A stretch of DNA of 26,132 nucleotides from SZUA-430 sp031413635 (GCA_031413635.1 JANOFM010000071.1:1-26132); one strand, 5' to 3'; shown: positions 17,890-25,733, counted from the first letter of the stretch. Notes: generated from the sequence alone by a model not told the origin. Numbers and translations are program-made.

Positions 17890-19920
17890 ATGCGCGTGAA
17901 GCGTCTGAAACACCCACTGGCGGCAGCCGTGACGATCTCCGCCGCTGGGCTCACGATCGGTGCCCATGCCTCGTTCGGACCGGACGATCTCATTCCGCGC
18001 AAAGTGATCTTCGGCAACCCGGAACGCACGGCGCCCTTCATAAGCCCCGACGGAACCAAGCTCGCCTTCACCGCGCCGGTCGACGGCGTGATGAATCTCT
18101 GGGTGGCGCCTGTCGATGACCTTGCGGCCGCCAAAGCGGTGACGAATACGAAGGGGCGCCCGATCATGAAGTATCAGTGGGCGCTGAACGGCACCCATCT
18201 GCTTTACATGCAAGATCAGGCGGGGAACGAGAACTTTCACCTCTATGCCGTCGACACCGCCACCAACACAACGAAGGATTTGACGCCGTACAAATCGGTG
18301 CGCGCCGAGATCATCGCCGCCACGTACGGCCGCCCCGACGAGTTGCTCGTCGGTATCAACAATCGCGACGAGCGCTGGCACGACGCGTGGCTCGTCAATG
18401 TGACCACGGGCGAGTCGAAATTATCGCTCAAGAACGAAGGATTCGGCTCGATCATCGCCGACAAGACACTGGCCGTTCGCCTGGCGGCCAAATCGACAAA
18501 GGACGGCGGCCAAGAATACTTGCGCCTCGATGGAACCGAGTGGAAGCCGTTCGCGACCGTCTCCGGCGACGACTCGCTGACCACCGAGCCGCTCTTTTTC
18601 GCCGCCGGCAACAAATCGCTCTATATGCTCGACAGTCGCGGCCGCGATAAAAGCGCACTGACGCTCGTAGACCTGAACACCAAGACGGGCACGGTCGTGG
18701 CGGAATCCGCCAAATCGGATATCGGCTATGTCATCAGCCATCCGGTGACCAAACAAGCGCTAGCTTACGCCTCCGAATTCGAACGCATGAAATGGACCGC
18801 GCTGAAGCCCGAACTTGAAGCCGACATCAAGTTCCTGGACAAACAAGTCACCGGCTATTGGTCCGTCCTCAGCCAGTCGAAAGACAACAACCTCTGGACC
18901 ATGTGGATCGACAACACGGGCGAGCCGATTAAATTCGGACTCTACGATCGCAAAAAGCGATCTCTAAGAACGCTTTTCGCCGCGCGGCCCAGTCTCGAGG
19001 GCGCGCCGCTTCCGCTCATGCACGCCCGCGTGATCAAAGCGCGCGACGGCCTCGATCTCGTTTCCTACGTCACATTGCCCAAGGGAAGCGACGCCGACCG
19101 CGACGGCGTGCCGGACAAGCCGCTACCGCTCGTCCTTCTGGTGCATGGCGGACCCTGGTCCAGAGATAGCCTCGCCTACAGTCCGCCCGCCGCCTGGCTC
19201 TCCAATCGCGGGTACGCCGTATTGAGCGTGAATTTCCGCGGCTCGACCGGCTTCGGAAAAGCGTTCGTCAATGCCGGCGACAAGGAATGGGCAGGCAAAA
19301 TGCATGATGACCTCGTCGATGCCGTGGATTGGGCTGTCGGCAAGGGGATTGCGAAAAAGAACAAGATCGCGGTCTACGGCGCCTCCTACGGCGGCTATGC
19401 GTCCCTCGTCGGTCTGTCGTTCACGCCCGAGAAATTTGCTTGCGGCGTCGATGTCGTGGGCCCGTCGAACCTCAACACGATGTTGGCGAACATGCCCGCC
19501 TATTGGCGTTCGTATCTTGACACGTTCAAACGCCGAGTCGGCGATCCGGCGACGGCGGAAGGAAAAAAGCTACTCAGGGAGCGCTCGCCGCTGTTTCGCG
19601 CGGCGAAGATCCGCCGCCCGCTCTTGATCGCTCAAGGCGCGAACGACCCCCGCGTAAAGCAGTCGGAAGCCGACCAAATCGTCCGTGCGATGAGAAAGAA
19701 CGGCTTGCCCGCCACCTACGTGCTCTATGCCGACGAGGGCCACGGCTTCGTTCGTCCGCAAAACCGGCTCTCTTTCTACGCCATCGCCGAAAAATTCCTG
19801 GCCCAATGCCTGGGCGGCCGCGCCGAACCGATCGGTGAGGATTTCGAAGGTTCCTCGGTTGCCGTTCCCTCGGGCAAGGAACACATCGAAGGGTTGAAAG
19901 AAGCGCTCGAACATCCCTGA
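17890..19920 (+). CDS. S9 family (prolyl oligopeptidase-like) secreted peptidase
   Basis: This 676-residue serine peptidase resembles the acylaminoacyl-peptidase/DPP branch of family S9. A signal peptide (MRVKRLKHPLAAAVTISAAG, cleavage after AHA at 27) targets it to the periplasm. Residues 45-400 carry beta-propeller-type repeats (FISPDGTKLAFTAPVDGVMNL is typical). The alpha/beta-hydrolase domain follows, with HGGPWSRD for the oxyanion region, the nucleophile Ser499 in GASYGGY, Asp586 in GANDPR and His618 in EGHGF, a complete triad. It likely removes dipeptides or blocked residues from short peptides; exact specificity cannot be read. A linker with a strong hairpin separates it from the SIMPL gene, and the next gene is 96 bases downstream. 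Confidence 0.95.
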   Translation: MRVKRLKHPLAAAVTISAAGLTIGAHASFGPDDLIPRKVIFGNPERTAPFISPDGTKLAFTAPVDGVMNLWVAPVDDLAAAKAVTNTKGRPIMKYQWALNGTHLLYMQDQAGNENFHLYAVDTATNTTKDLTPYKSVRAEIIAATYGRPDELLVGINNRDERWHDAWLVNVTTGESKLSLKNEGFGSIIADKTLAVRLAAKSTKDGGQEYLRLDGTEWKPFATVSGDDSLTTEPLFFAAGNKSLYMLDSRGRDKSALTLVDLNTKTGTVVAESAKSDIGYVISHPVTKQALAYASEFERMKWTALKPELEADIKFLDKQVTGYWSVLSQSKDNNLWTMWIDNTGEPIKFGLYDRKKRSLRTLFAARPSLEGAPLPLMHARVIKARDGLDLVSYVTLPKGSDADRDGVPDKPLPLVLLVHGGPWSRDSLAYSPPAAWLSNRGYAVLSVNFRGSTGFGKAFVNAGDKEWAGKMHDDLVDAVDWAVGKGIAKKNKIAVYGASYGGYASLVGLSFTPEKFACGVDVVGPSNLNTMLANMPAYWRSYLDTFKRRVGDPATAEGKKLLRERSPLFRAAKIRRPLLIAQGANDPRVKQSEADQIVRAMRKNGLPATYVLYADEGHGFVRPQNRLSFYAIAEKFLAQCLGGRAEPIGEDFEGSSVAVPSGKEHIEGLKEALEHP

Positions 19921-20016
19921 GTTGGACGAACGGGCAATTTCGTTCGCCCGCTTTGAAAGACTGAGTTGCCGAGCCGTTCGGTGTATATTGCGCCTCGCCA
20001 AATCAGGTGAAATGCC

Positions 20017-20616
20017 ATGCGCTATATCTTTGTCGGGCTTGCAGGCGCTGTCACCGCGAACATCGCCCTCGCTCAGCCGCCGCCCGCGCCGCCGGCGACT
20101 GCAACGCCGGGCATCGAGCGCAAATTAATGCCGATCGATTGGAACGAAGTGCGCGAGGCCGTGCGTTCGCAGCGGCTGGTGCGAACAAAAGTCCGCCAAC
20201 TGTCGATCGCGGCGAATGCGCCCCAGCCGTCCCTTCCGATGCTGCTACCCGTCGAACAGCGCATCGCCGCCGCTTCCGTCAATGTGTTTCCGCAAGCTGA
20301 CTCGTACGCCGCATCAATGCGCATGGGCGAGATCACCGTCGAGGTGCACGGCGAACGCCGCGCCGCGACGCTGCGGACCGACGATCCGATGATGCGCTTG
20401 ATCAAATCGAAGCGCTCCGCGCTCGTCGCGGGCGCCAACGTGTCCTTCGCACTGGATAAGAGCGAGGGCGGTTTCGATTTGACGTTCGGCCGTTTCGGCG
20501 CCGCCTATCTCATCTCGATCGAATGCCGAAATCCCGAGGAAGAGCGTTGCGTCAAACCGGATTTCGTTCGCGCACTGGCCGAAAGCATGGGCTTGTTCGG
20601 AAAGGACAGCCCCTGA
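20017..20616 (+). CDS. Hypothetical periplasmic protein, paired with the M23 peptidase gene
   Basis: I do not recognise this 199-residue protein. It has a clear signal peptide (MRYIFVGLAGAVTANIALA, cleavage after residue 19), followed by a Pro-rich stretch (QPPPAPPATATP). The mature part is mixed alpha/beta with a repeated hydrophobic pattern around residues 120-170, ending in ISIECRNPEEERCVKPDF, where two cysteines seven residues apart could form a disulfide. The ATG follows an aggtga site. Its TGA overlaps the ATG of the M23 peptidase gene by one base (TGATG), so the two are translationally coupled and probably work together. A regulator, inhibitor or adaptor of that peptidase is a reasonable guess but not shown by sequence. 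Confidence 0.85.
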   Translation: MRYIFVGLAGAVTANIALAQPPPAPPATATPGIERKLMPIDWNEVREAVRSQRLVRTKVRQLSIAANAPQPSLPMLLPVEQRIAAASVNVFPQADSYAASMRMGEITVEVHGERRAATLRTDDPMMRLIKSKRSALVAGANVSFALDKSEGGFDLTFGRFGAAYLISIECRNPEEERCVKPDFVRALAESMGLFGKDSP

Positions 20617-21521
20617 TGCGCCGTATCGTCATCGTCATCATCCTCTTGCTTCTCGCAGCATTCGCATGGATCTTCATCACCCGCTGCGACGCGAAGCTGT
20701 CTTGTACGTTCGACCAAGCATTCCCGCCATCCGAGCCGCCCGCACCGCCGCCGGCCGAACCTCCTGCTGAGCCACCTGTCGAACCACCACCCGCCGAACC
20801 ACCGCCAGCCGAACCACCACAACCGCCTGCGGAGCCGCCGGCCGAACCTCCCTTGCCACCGGCGGAGCCGCCGTTGAACGATCCGACCGGCACACCGTTT
20901 TCATTCGATCCGCCAGGCGAACTCCCGGCGAACACCGGCGACGGAGTTAAGGTCGAAACGATTTACGCCCCAGGCATGCGCTACCCGCTCGAAGCGGCGC
21001 CGTCATTTCCCAACAGCCAGGTCTACGGACATGGAGGCGGCTCCGGTCCGGCCGGCAGCCAATGCAACGTCGCCAACTACAGCTATCCGTGGCGCGACAA
21101 TTTCTGCGAAAAGCGCAGCTGGGATACATCGATCTGTCCATCGGCGAAGGGCCACCAGGGCCAGGACATCCGCCCCGCCACTTGCAAGAAGGACGCCCAT
21201 TGGGCAGTCGCCGCGGAGGCCGGGCAAATCACGAACATCGGCAGCTACACCGTCACGCTCACCGCCGACAGCGGCATCCGCTATCGCTATCTGCACATGA
21301 CAATGAGCGCACTCGCCGTGGCCTTGGGCGACAGAGTCACGCGCGGTCAGCGTCTTGGTTTCGTCTCGAACGATTTCGGCGGCGCCGCCACGACGATCCA
21401 CCTTCATTTCGAAATCAAGACGACGGTTGCGCTGCCGAACGGTACCAGCCAAATCCACTTCGCCCCGCCCTACACGTCGCTTGTCGATTCCTACAAACGG
21501 CTGCTGAAAGGCACGCCCTAA
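20616..21521 (+). CDS. M23 family metallopeptidase on a Pro/Glu-rich stalk
   Basis: This 301-residue protein carries an N-terminal membrane anchor or uncleaved signal (residues 3-21), then a proline-glutamate-rich stalk (37-87) and a C-terminal LytM-type domain. The zinc site is visible as His180 and Asp184 in HQGQD and His264 in HLHFE, with His262 and His227 (YLHM) as further active-site residues. With all of these present it should be an active endopeptidase that cuts peptidoglycan cross-links, not a degenerate EnvC/NlpD-like activator. Cys150, Cys164, Cys174 and Cys190 could form two disulfides. The ATG at 20616 overlaps the previous stop; the longer frame from 20523 adds residues antiparallel to nothing membrane-like. 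The stop is 9 bases from the convergent amidase gene. Confidence 0.92.
   Translation: MRRIVIVIILLLLAAFAWIFITRCDAKLSCTFDQAFPPSEPPAPPPAEPPAEPPVEPPPAEPPPAEPPQPPAEPPAEPPLPPAEPPLNDPTGTPFSFDPPGELPANTGDGVKVETIYAPGMRYPLEAAPSFPNSQVYGHGGGSGPAGSQCNVANYSYPWRDNFCEKRSWDTSICPSAKGHQGQDIRPATCKKDAHWAVAAEAGQITNIGSYTVTLTADSGIRYRYLHMTMSALAVALGDRVTRGQRLGFVSNDFGGAATTIHLHFEIKTTVALPNGTSQIHFAPPYTSLVDSYKRLLKGTP
20724..20876 (+). repeat. Short tandem repeats coding the Pro/Glu stalk
   Basis: About 50 codons consist of variations on the units AEPP, AEPPP and VEPP. The DNA repeats (ccgaaccacc, gccgaacctcc) are close enough to allow slippage, so stalk length may differ between strains. The stalk would be stiff and extended and could place the peptidase domain at a fixed distance from the inner membrane. 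Confidence 0.8.
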
Positions 21522-21530
21522 GAAACGCAA

Positions 21531-22421
21531 TCAGAGTTCGATCACCTTGGCGTTGAGCGGCGGCGCCCCAGGCTGCTCCACCCAATGTTTGTCGTTGAGC
21601 ACCTTTCCGTCGAGGCGAACCCGCGTTACCGCCGTCAGGTCGAGATCGGCGTAAAGCCACATGGCGTCGTTCAAGCGCCCAAGCGCGACAACCCCATCTT
21701 CGGGAAACCCGATATCGGGCGGCCCATATACGCCTGCCGCGCCGACATTGTTGTCGACCGCCGGCGACCACAACGCCTCGCCGACCGTGGGCGAATGCAC
21801 CACATAGCACTGGTTCTCCAGCGCGCGTGCCCGCGCGCCCACGCGCACGCGGTGATAGCCGCGCAGTGAATCTGTGCAGCTCGGCACCAAGATCATGGCG
21901 GCTCCCGCATCCGACATCGCGCGTGCGATCAACGGAAACTCCGCATCGTAGCAAATGGCGACGCCGAACATCCCGACTTGCGTCTCGAACACATTGATCT
22001 CGTGCCCGCCGCCGATGTGCCAATGTTCGCGCTCGAAGCGCGTCATCATCAGCTTGCGTTGCTCGCCGATCCGTCCCCTCGGCGACACGACGCGCGCCAC
22101 ATTGTATGCCGCGCCCTTGGAATCGCGTTGCGGCAAGCTGGACGCCACGATGTGGACGTTGTGCCGCTTGGCGAGCGCGGCGTGCAGCACATCGACCTTA
22201 GCCCGCAAATCGCCGACGAAATCGATCGAGTACTGCAGATTGCTCCACACCTCTTGCGCCGCAATCCGCGCCAACTCCATCGCGCCGTACTCGGGGAACA
22301 GCAACAACTGAGCACCCTCGCCGGCGGCGTCCGCCACCCATTGCCCGATCTTGGCCTCATAAGCCGTCCACGAAGCGATGGGATCTATCGGATATTGCGC
22401 GGCCGCCACGCGAACCTTCAT
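21531..22421 (-). CDS. Carbon-nitrogen hydrolase (nitrilase superfamily amidase)
   Basis: This 296-residue cytosolic enzyme hydrolyses an amide, N-carbamoyl or nitrile bond. The catalytic set is Glu44 in LLLFPEYG, Lys123 in RKLMMTRFE and the nucleophile Cys157 in VAICYDAEFP, with a further Glu at 130. The ending NDKHWVEQP and the GAAGVYGPPDIGFPEDG loop resemble the group usually labelled 'carbon-nitrogen hydrolase family protein' without known substrate. I chose the ATG at 22421 because MKVRVAAAQY is the normal first strand; the frame from 22478 begins inside the upstream gene. It starts 10 bases after the carbonic anhydrase stop on the same strand, so the two form an operon. If the substrate is an N-carbamoyl compound, CO2 and ammonia would be products and the pairing would make sense; this is inference. 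Confidence 0.93.
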   Translation of the reverse strand: MKVRVAAAQYPIDPIASWTAYEAKIGQWVADAAGEGAQLLLFPEYGAMELARIAAQEVWSNLQYSIDFVGDLRAKVDVLHAALAKRHNVHIVASSLPQRDSKGAAYNVARVVSPRGRIGEQRKLMMTRFEREHWHIGGGHEINVFETQVGMFGVAICYDAEFPLIARAMSDAGAAMILVPSCTDSLRGYHRVRVGARARALENQCYVVHSPTVGEALWSPAVDNNVGAAGVYGPPDIGFPEDGVVALGRLNDAMWLYADLDLTAVTRVRLDGKVLNDKHWVEQPGAPPLNAKVIEL

Positions 22422-22431
22422 CAGGTCAGTC

Positions 22432-23028
22432 CTATTCGATCTTTGAAAATTGTCCGGTTGCCTGATCCAAGACCTCAAGCTGCCCGTGGAAAATGCTGAA
22501 GCGCGCGCCCACGAGTTTCAACTTGCCCGACCCGGCGGCCTCCGCGACGAACGGAAACGTCATCAAGCGTTCCAGCGAGACTTGGATCGAGGCATGCTCC
22601 AACGCGTCGGGATCGTCGGGGCCGACACGCAGCTTCGCTTCGTCGAGCAAGTTGATCCATTGCTTGATAAACACCGCATCTTGGACCGCCGTTCTGTCGA
22701 TCGCCGCTCGAACCCCGCCGCACCGCGCATGACCCAGAACCACGATCAATCCGACCTTGAGGTAACGCACGGCGAACTCGATCGCGGTGCTGGTCCCTTG
22801 CAGACCGTCGCCCGCCCTATAGGGTGGGACCAAATTCGCCACATTGCGGATGACGAACAAATCGCCGGGCTGCGCGTCGAAGATGGCAACCGGATCGACC
22901 CGGCTGTCGCAACACGAGATTACGCACACGTCCGGCGACTGCCGCTCGTCTAGTCCTTCATAGTCTTTGCGATGGTCAACCCAATGCCCGGCGCGGAAGC
23001 GCCGGTAGCCGTCGATGAGCTTGTCCAC
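22432..23028 (-). CDS. Beta-class carbonic anhydrase
   Basis: This 198-residue enzyme interconverts CO2 and bicarbonate in the cytosol. The zinc ligands are Cys39, His100 and Cys103, seen in SCCDSRVDP and GHARCGG, and Asp41-Arg43 form the catalytic dyad. In the first motif Cys40 replaces the usual Ser (CSDSR becomes CCDSR). Other family traits are GDLFVIRNVANLVPP and GTSTAIEFAVRYL. The start is a GTG with ggcggg six bases upstream, supported by the standard MDKLIDGYRRFR opening. It is the first gene of a two-gene operon with the amidase. A 75-base gap separates it from the lipoprotein gene upstream on the same strand. Confidence 0.96.
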   Translation of the reverse strand: MDKLIDGYRRFRAGHWVDHRKDYEGLDERQSPDVCVISCCDSRVDPVAIFDAQPGDLFVIRNVANLVPPYRAGDGLQGTSTAIEFAVRYLKVGLIVVLGHARCGGVRAAIDRTAVQDAVFIKQWINLLDEAKLRVGPDDPDALEHASIQVSLERLMTFPFVAEAAGSGKLKLVGARFSIFHGQLEVLDQATGQFSKIE

Positions 23029-23103
23029 TGAACCCGCCGATTTGCGATCAAAACCAGCGCTGACATAATTCGTGCTGCGAGGCTTGTCGAGGCGTTGCGC
23101 CGC

Positions 23104-23343
23104 TTAGTCCGGCTTCTTCGCCTTCTTTTTGCACTCGTCCTCGTCTTTATCCTCGTCTTCGCAGTCGAGCTCGTCATCGTCCGACGAGCCTACCACAGCC
23201 TCGACCGCGCCCGCCGCCACATCGACGGTGGTACCGACCACGGTCGTCGTCACGCCGACAGCCGTGTCGACGATGGCGATGGCGGCACAGCCCGGCAAGA
23301 CCAGCAGAGCGAACACAACGGCGGCCACGGACAGGAGACGCAT
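23104..23343 (-). CDS. Small lipoprotein with an acidic-then-basic tail
   Basis: This 79-residue protein has a lipoprotein signal peptide with the lipobox LPGC (Cys19) and Ala at +2, which would send it to the outer membrane. The mature part is a Val/Thr/Ala-rich hydrophobic segment (residues 22-51) and then a highly charged tail: about 15 residues almost entirely Asp and Glu (55-70), followed by CKKKAKK. Two cysteines (61 and 71) bracket the acidic run. I recognise no named family, though short lipoproteins of this shape occur in proteobacteria. The ATG at 23343 has aagga about 9 bases upstream; the longer frame from 23478 lies across the divergent oxygenase start. Function is unknown; the tail could bind divalent cations or peptidoglycan. 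Confidence 0.8.
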   Translation of the reverse strand: MRLLSVAAVVFALLVLPGCAAIAIVDTAVGVTTTVVGTTVDVAAGAVEAVVGSSDDDELDCEDEDKDEDECKKKAKKPD

Positions 23344-23471
23344 ACGTAAAAGTCCTTCTCGAGTGCTTGAAGTGAACATCGCTTGGCCAGCCGGGTCAAC
23401 CGCGCAGGGGTTGTTAAGCCTGTCGATCGGCCTCACTTGGGTCACGTCGGGAAATCGGCCAAGGTCGGCGC

Positions 23472-24086
23472 ATGGCACAAATCGACTCCCTGTTCCCGAC
23501 CAAAATTTATCGCGCCGCCCTGTCCGGCGCGAAGGCTCGGCGGCTGAACGACGACCTCCTCACCGCCTGCCGCTCGATCGCCAAGGACGATCGTGCCGGT
23601 CAAGCGTGGTGCCGGACCAACGCTTACGCCGGGTACACCTCATACTCTTCGCTCAACGATCTGACGATCCGTGCTCCGCAATTCGCCGAGCTTGAAAAAC
23701 AGCTCGAGGCGCATGTCGCCGATTTCGCGCGTCACCTTCATTTCGACCTCGGCCACAAGAAACTTAAACTCGACAGCATCTGGATCAACATCCTCAAGCC
23801 CGGCGGCGTTCACACCGCCCACATTCACCCGCACAGCGTCATCAGCGGCACCTACTATGTCTCGGTTCCTAAGGGCTCGAGCGCCCTCAAACTCGAGGAC
23901 CCGCGCTTGGGCTTAATGATGGTGGCCCCACGCAAGAAAGAGAAAGCCCCGCGCGACGCCCAATCCTTCGTCTATCTCGATCCGGCACCCGGCTCGCTCG
24001 TCCTGTTCGAAAGCTGGCTGCGCCACGAAGTCCCGCCCAACCGAGCCCGCCAAGACCGCATTTCCATCAGCTTCAACTACGCGTAA
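23472..24086 (+). CDS. 2OG-Fe(II) oxygenase, TIGR02466 type
   Basis: This 204-residue protein matches the TIGR02466 group of putative 2-oxoglutarate and iron-dependent oxygenases. The N-terminus FPTKIYRAAL is typical. The metal site lies in HIHPHS (residues 117-122), with the distal His185 in WLRHEVPPNR and the 2OG-binding Arg196 in DRISISFNY. SGTYYVSVPKGS and LEDPR (139-145) are shared with the family. Substrate is unknown: relatives are predicted to hydroxylate small molecules or proteins. It stands alone on the plus strand, divergent from the lipoprotein gene. The last 14 bases of its gene overlap the end of the convergent sulfotransferase gene. Its ribosome binding site is weak. Confidence 0.92.
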   Translation: MAQIDSLFPTKIYRAALSGAKARRLNDDLLTACRSIAKDDRAGQAWCRTNAYAGYTSYSSLNDLTIRAPQFAELEKQLEAHVADFARHLHFDLGHKKLKLDSIWINILKPGGVHTAHIHPHSVISGTYYVSVPKGSSALKLEDPRLGLMMVAPRKKEKAPRDAQSFVYLDPAPGSLVLFESWLRHEVPPNRARQDRISISFNYA

Positions 24087-24816
24087 GCCGATGAGCGGCC
24101 AACCGTTCGAAATCGCCGCGCGCCGCATCCGCCACGCGCTGCAAATCATCCGATAACTTGGCGGCAGGCGTCACCTGGCGAGGCGCCGAGAATCCCGTCG
24201 ACCGCTCGACCGATGCGTACCAAGCCGGCGCCCACACGCCGTCGCTTGCCCGCCGGCCCGCGGGCCAACTCAACATCCGTTCGGAAAATGCAATGCCCAG
24301 CGCCGCGCACAACGCACCCAACACCTTGCTTGGATTGCGCAGCACGTCGTAGGAATCGATCACCGGCGGCGCATGCCCCAAGCGATCGGCCTCGCGCTCG
24401 AACAACGCGCGCTGCTGCGGCACGCCGATATCGTCCAGCGTCGCCGTCCCGCGCACCTCGTGGTAGGACAGCAGAACGTCCTCCGGTGCGCGGATCAAAA
24501 ACGCATTGCGCACACGCTCGGTCCAATCAAGTCCGATCGCAGGCAGCATGTGATGCGTCATATGTTTTTGATAGAAGACCGGCCGCCCATTGGGCACCGG
24601 CCCCGTCAACGCGTCGGCCACCACACGCCAATCCGTCGCCTGCGACGCCAGCACTTCCCCGCGCATCGGATGTTCGGCCCCTGTCGCCGCGAGATAGCAA
24701 GCGTAGAACGGCTCATCGACAACGGCGCAGTCCGGCCTGTTCTCGAACGAGCGCATCATCGCCGTCGAGATGTTGCGCGGACCCGACCACATCGCGATGC
24801 GAACGGCCTCGCTCAT
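24073..24816 (-). CDS. Sulfotransferase-like P-loop protein, partner of the class IV aminotransferase-fold gene
   Basis: This 247-residue protein has the two PAPS-contact regions of sulfotransferases: a 5'-phosphosulfate loop WSGPRNISTAMM (residues 10-21) and a 3'-phosphate region LIRAPEDVLLSY (107-118, Arg109 and Ser117). VVDEPFYACYLA, PPVIDSYDVLRNPSKVL and DGVWAPAWYASVERSTGF recall, from memory, the N-terminal half of the Arabidopsis 'branched-chain-amino-acid aminotransferase-like' proteins. The acceptor is unknown and sulfotransfer is not proven for this branch. Its ATG overlaps the stop of the aminotransferase-fold gene (ATGA), so the two are translationally coupled. The final codons overlap the end of the convergent oxygenase gene by 14 bases. 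Confidence 0.9.
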   Translation of the reverse strand: MSEAVRIAMWSGPRNISTAMMRSFENRPDCAVVDEPFYACYLAATGAEHPMRGEVLASQATDWRVVADALTGPVPNGRPVFYQKHMTHHMLPAIGLDWTERVRNAFLIRAPEDVLLSYHEVRGTATLDDIGVPQQRALFEREADRLGHAPPVIDSYDVLRNPSKVLGALCAALGIAFSERMLSWPAGRRASDGVWAPAWYASVERSTGFSAPRQVTPAAKLSDDLQRVADAARGDFERLAAHRLTRS

Positions 24817-25733
24817 GGACGCGCCCTCGCCGCCTGCGCATCCTTTAGCCCGTCATAGAGCCCCCGCAGCCGCGCCGTCGCGGGCCCCGGCAACGCTATC
24901 GGCAAGTCCCGCCCGTCGATCGAACGCACCGGCGTCAAGCCGCCGAATGTGCCGGTCACGAATGCTTCCTGCGCGCGCGACACATCATCGAGAATGAAAT
25001 TGCCGAGCGTCAATGGAATGCCGTGATCCCGCGCCAAGGCGATCACATTCCCCCGTGTCACGCCGTTGAAGCAGAACTCGCCCGTCGACGTGCACACCAC
25101 CCCGTCGCGCACGAAAAAGAAATTCGTCGCATTGCAGCTCGACACGAAACCGTTTGGATCGAGCATCAACGCTTCGTCCGCGCCCTTTTCGATCACCTCG
25201 ACCAAGGCGCGGATCAGATTCAACCGCGAATGAGAATTCAAACGCATGTCGAACATATGCGCCGGCGTGCAGCGGATCGACGATGTCGCCAAAGCCAAGC
25301 CGCGCGTAACGAGCGCGGGCGACGGTAATTTGTGTTCGGCAACGATGACGACCGTAGGCCGGCCCGCGGCATTGCGCGGATCCTGATTGACGGTCGACTT
25401 CGGCCCGCGCGTCGCCATCAACCGGATGTGCACGCCGTCCGACATCTTGTTGGCGTCGAGCGTCGTCCACAGCGCCGCCACGATCTCGCGCCGCGATAGT
25501 CCGATATTGAGCGCGATCTCCTTGGCGCCCCAAAACAACCGGTCGAGATGGGCGTCGAGAAACACGAGCGCCCCCTTGTGCAGCCGCACGCCCTCCCACA
25601 CCCCGTCGCCGAGCACGAAGCCCGCATCGAAGATCGAAACCTTTGCCTCGCCCCGCGGCACCAGCGCGCCGTTGAGATAAACGAGCACGCCTTCGTTGCG
25701 CGGATCGGCGGCGTAATCTTGGCTTCCGGGCAT
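24813..25733 (-). CDS. Aminotransferase class IV-fold protein lacking the PLP lysine
   Basis: This 306-residue protein has the fold-type IV pattern of branched-chain and D-amino-acid aminotransferases: SIFDAGFVLGDGVWEGVR (33-50), LDAHLDRLF (59-67), ADEALMLDPNGFVSSCNATNFFFV (185-208), GVTRGNV (224-230) and VTGTFGGLTPV (259-269). Between them the segment that normally carries the Schiff-base lysine reads FDMRLNSHSRLNLI. There is no lysine from 136 to 182; Arg164 or Arg170 stands at the expected place. Ordinary transamination is therefore doubtful. I use the ATG at 25733 because gagg lies 9 bases upstream; a TTG at 25742 is the alternative. It is the first gene of the pair with the sulfotransferase-like protein. 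If active in another way it could bind PLP non-covalently, or be a lyase or a regulatory protein. Confidence 0.9.
   Translation of the reverse strand: MPGSQDYAADPRNEGVLVYLNGALVPRGEAKVSIFDAGFVLGDGVWEGVRLHKGALVFLDAHLDRLFWGAKEIALNIGLSRREIVAALWTTLDANKMSDGVHIRLMATRGPKSTVNQDPRNAAGRPTVVIVAEHKLPSPALVTRGLALATSSIRCTPAHMFDMRLNSHSRLNLIRALVEVIEKGADEALMLDPNGFVSSCNATNFFFVRDGVVCTSTGEFCFNGVTRGNVIALARDHGIPLTLGNFILDDVSRAQEAFVTGTFGGLTPVRSIDGRDLPIALPGPATARLRGLYDGLKDAQAARARP

Noticed and set aside
23129..23695. Serine/threonine-rich plus-strand frame opposite the small lipoprotein
   Set aside because: The poly-Ser run is the complement of the acidic tail codons of the lipoprotein; it also overlaps the oxygenase gene in another frame.
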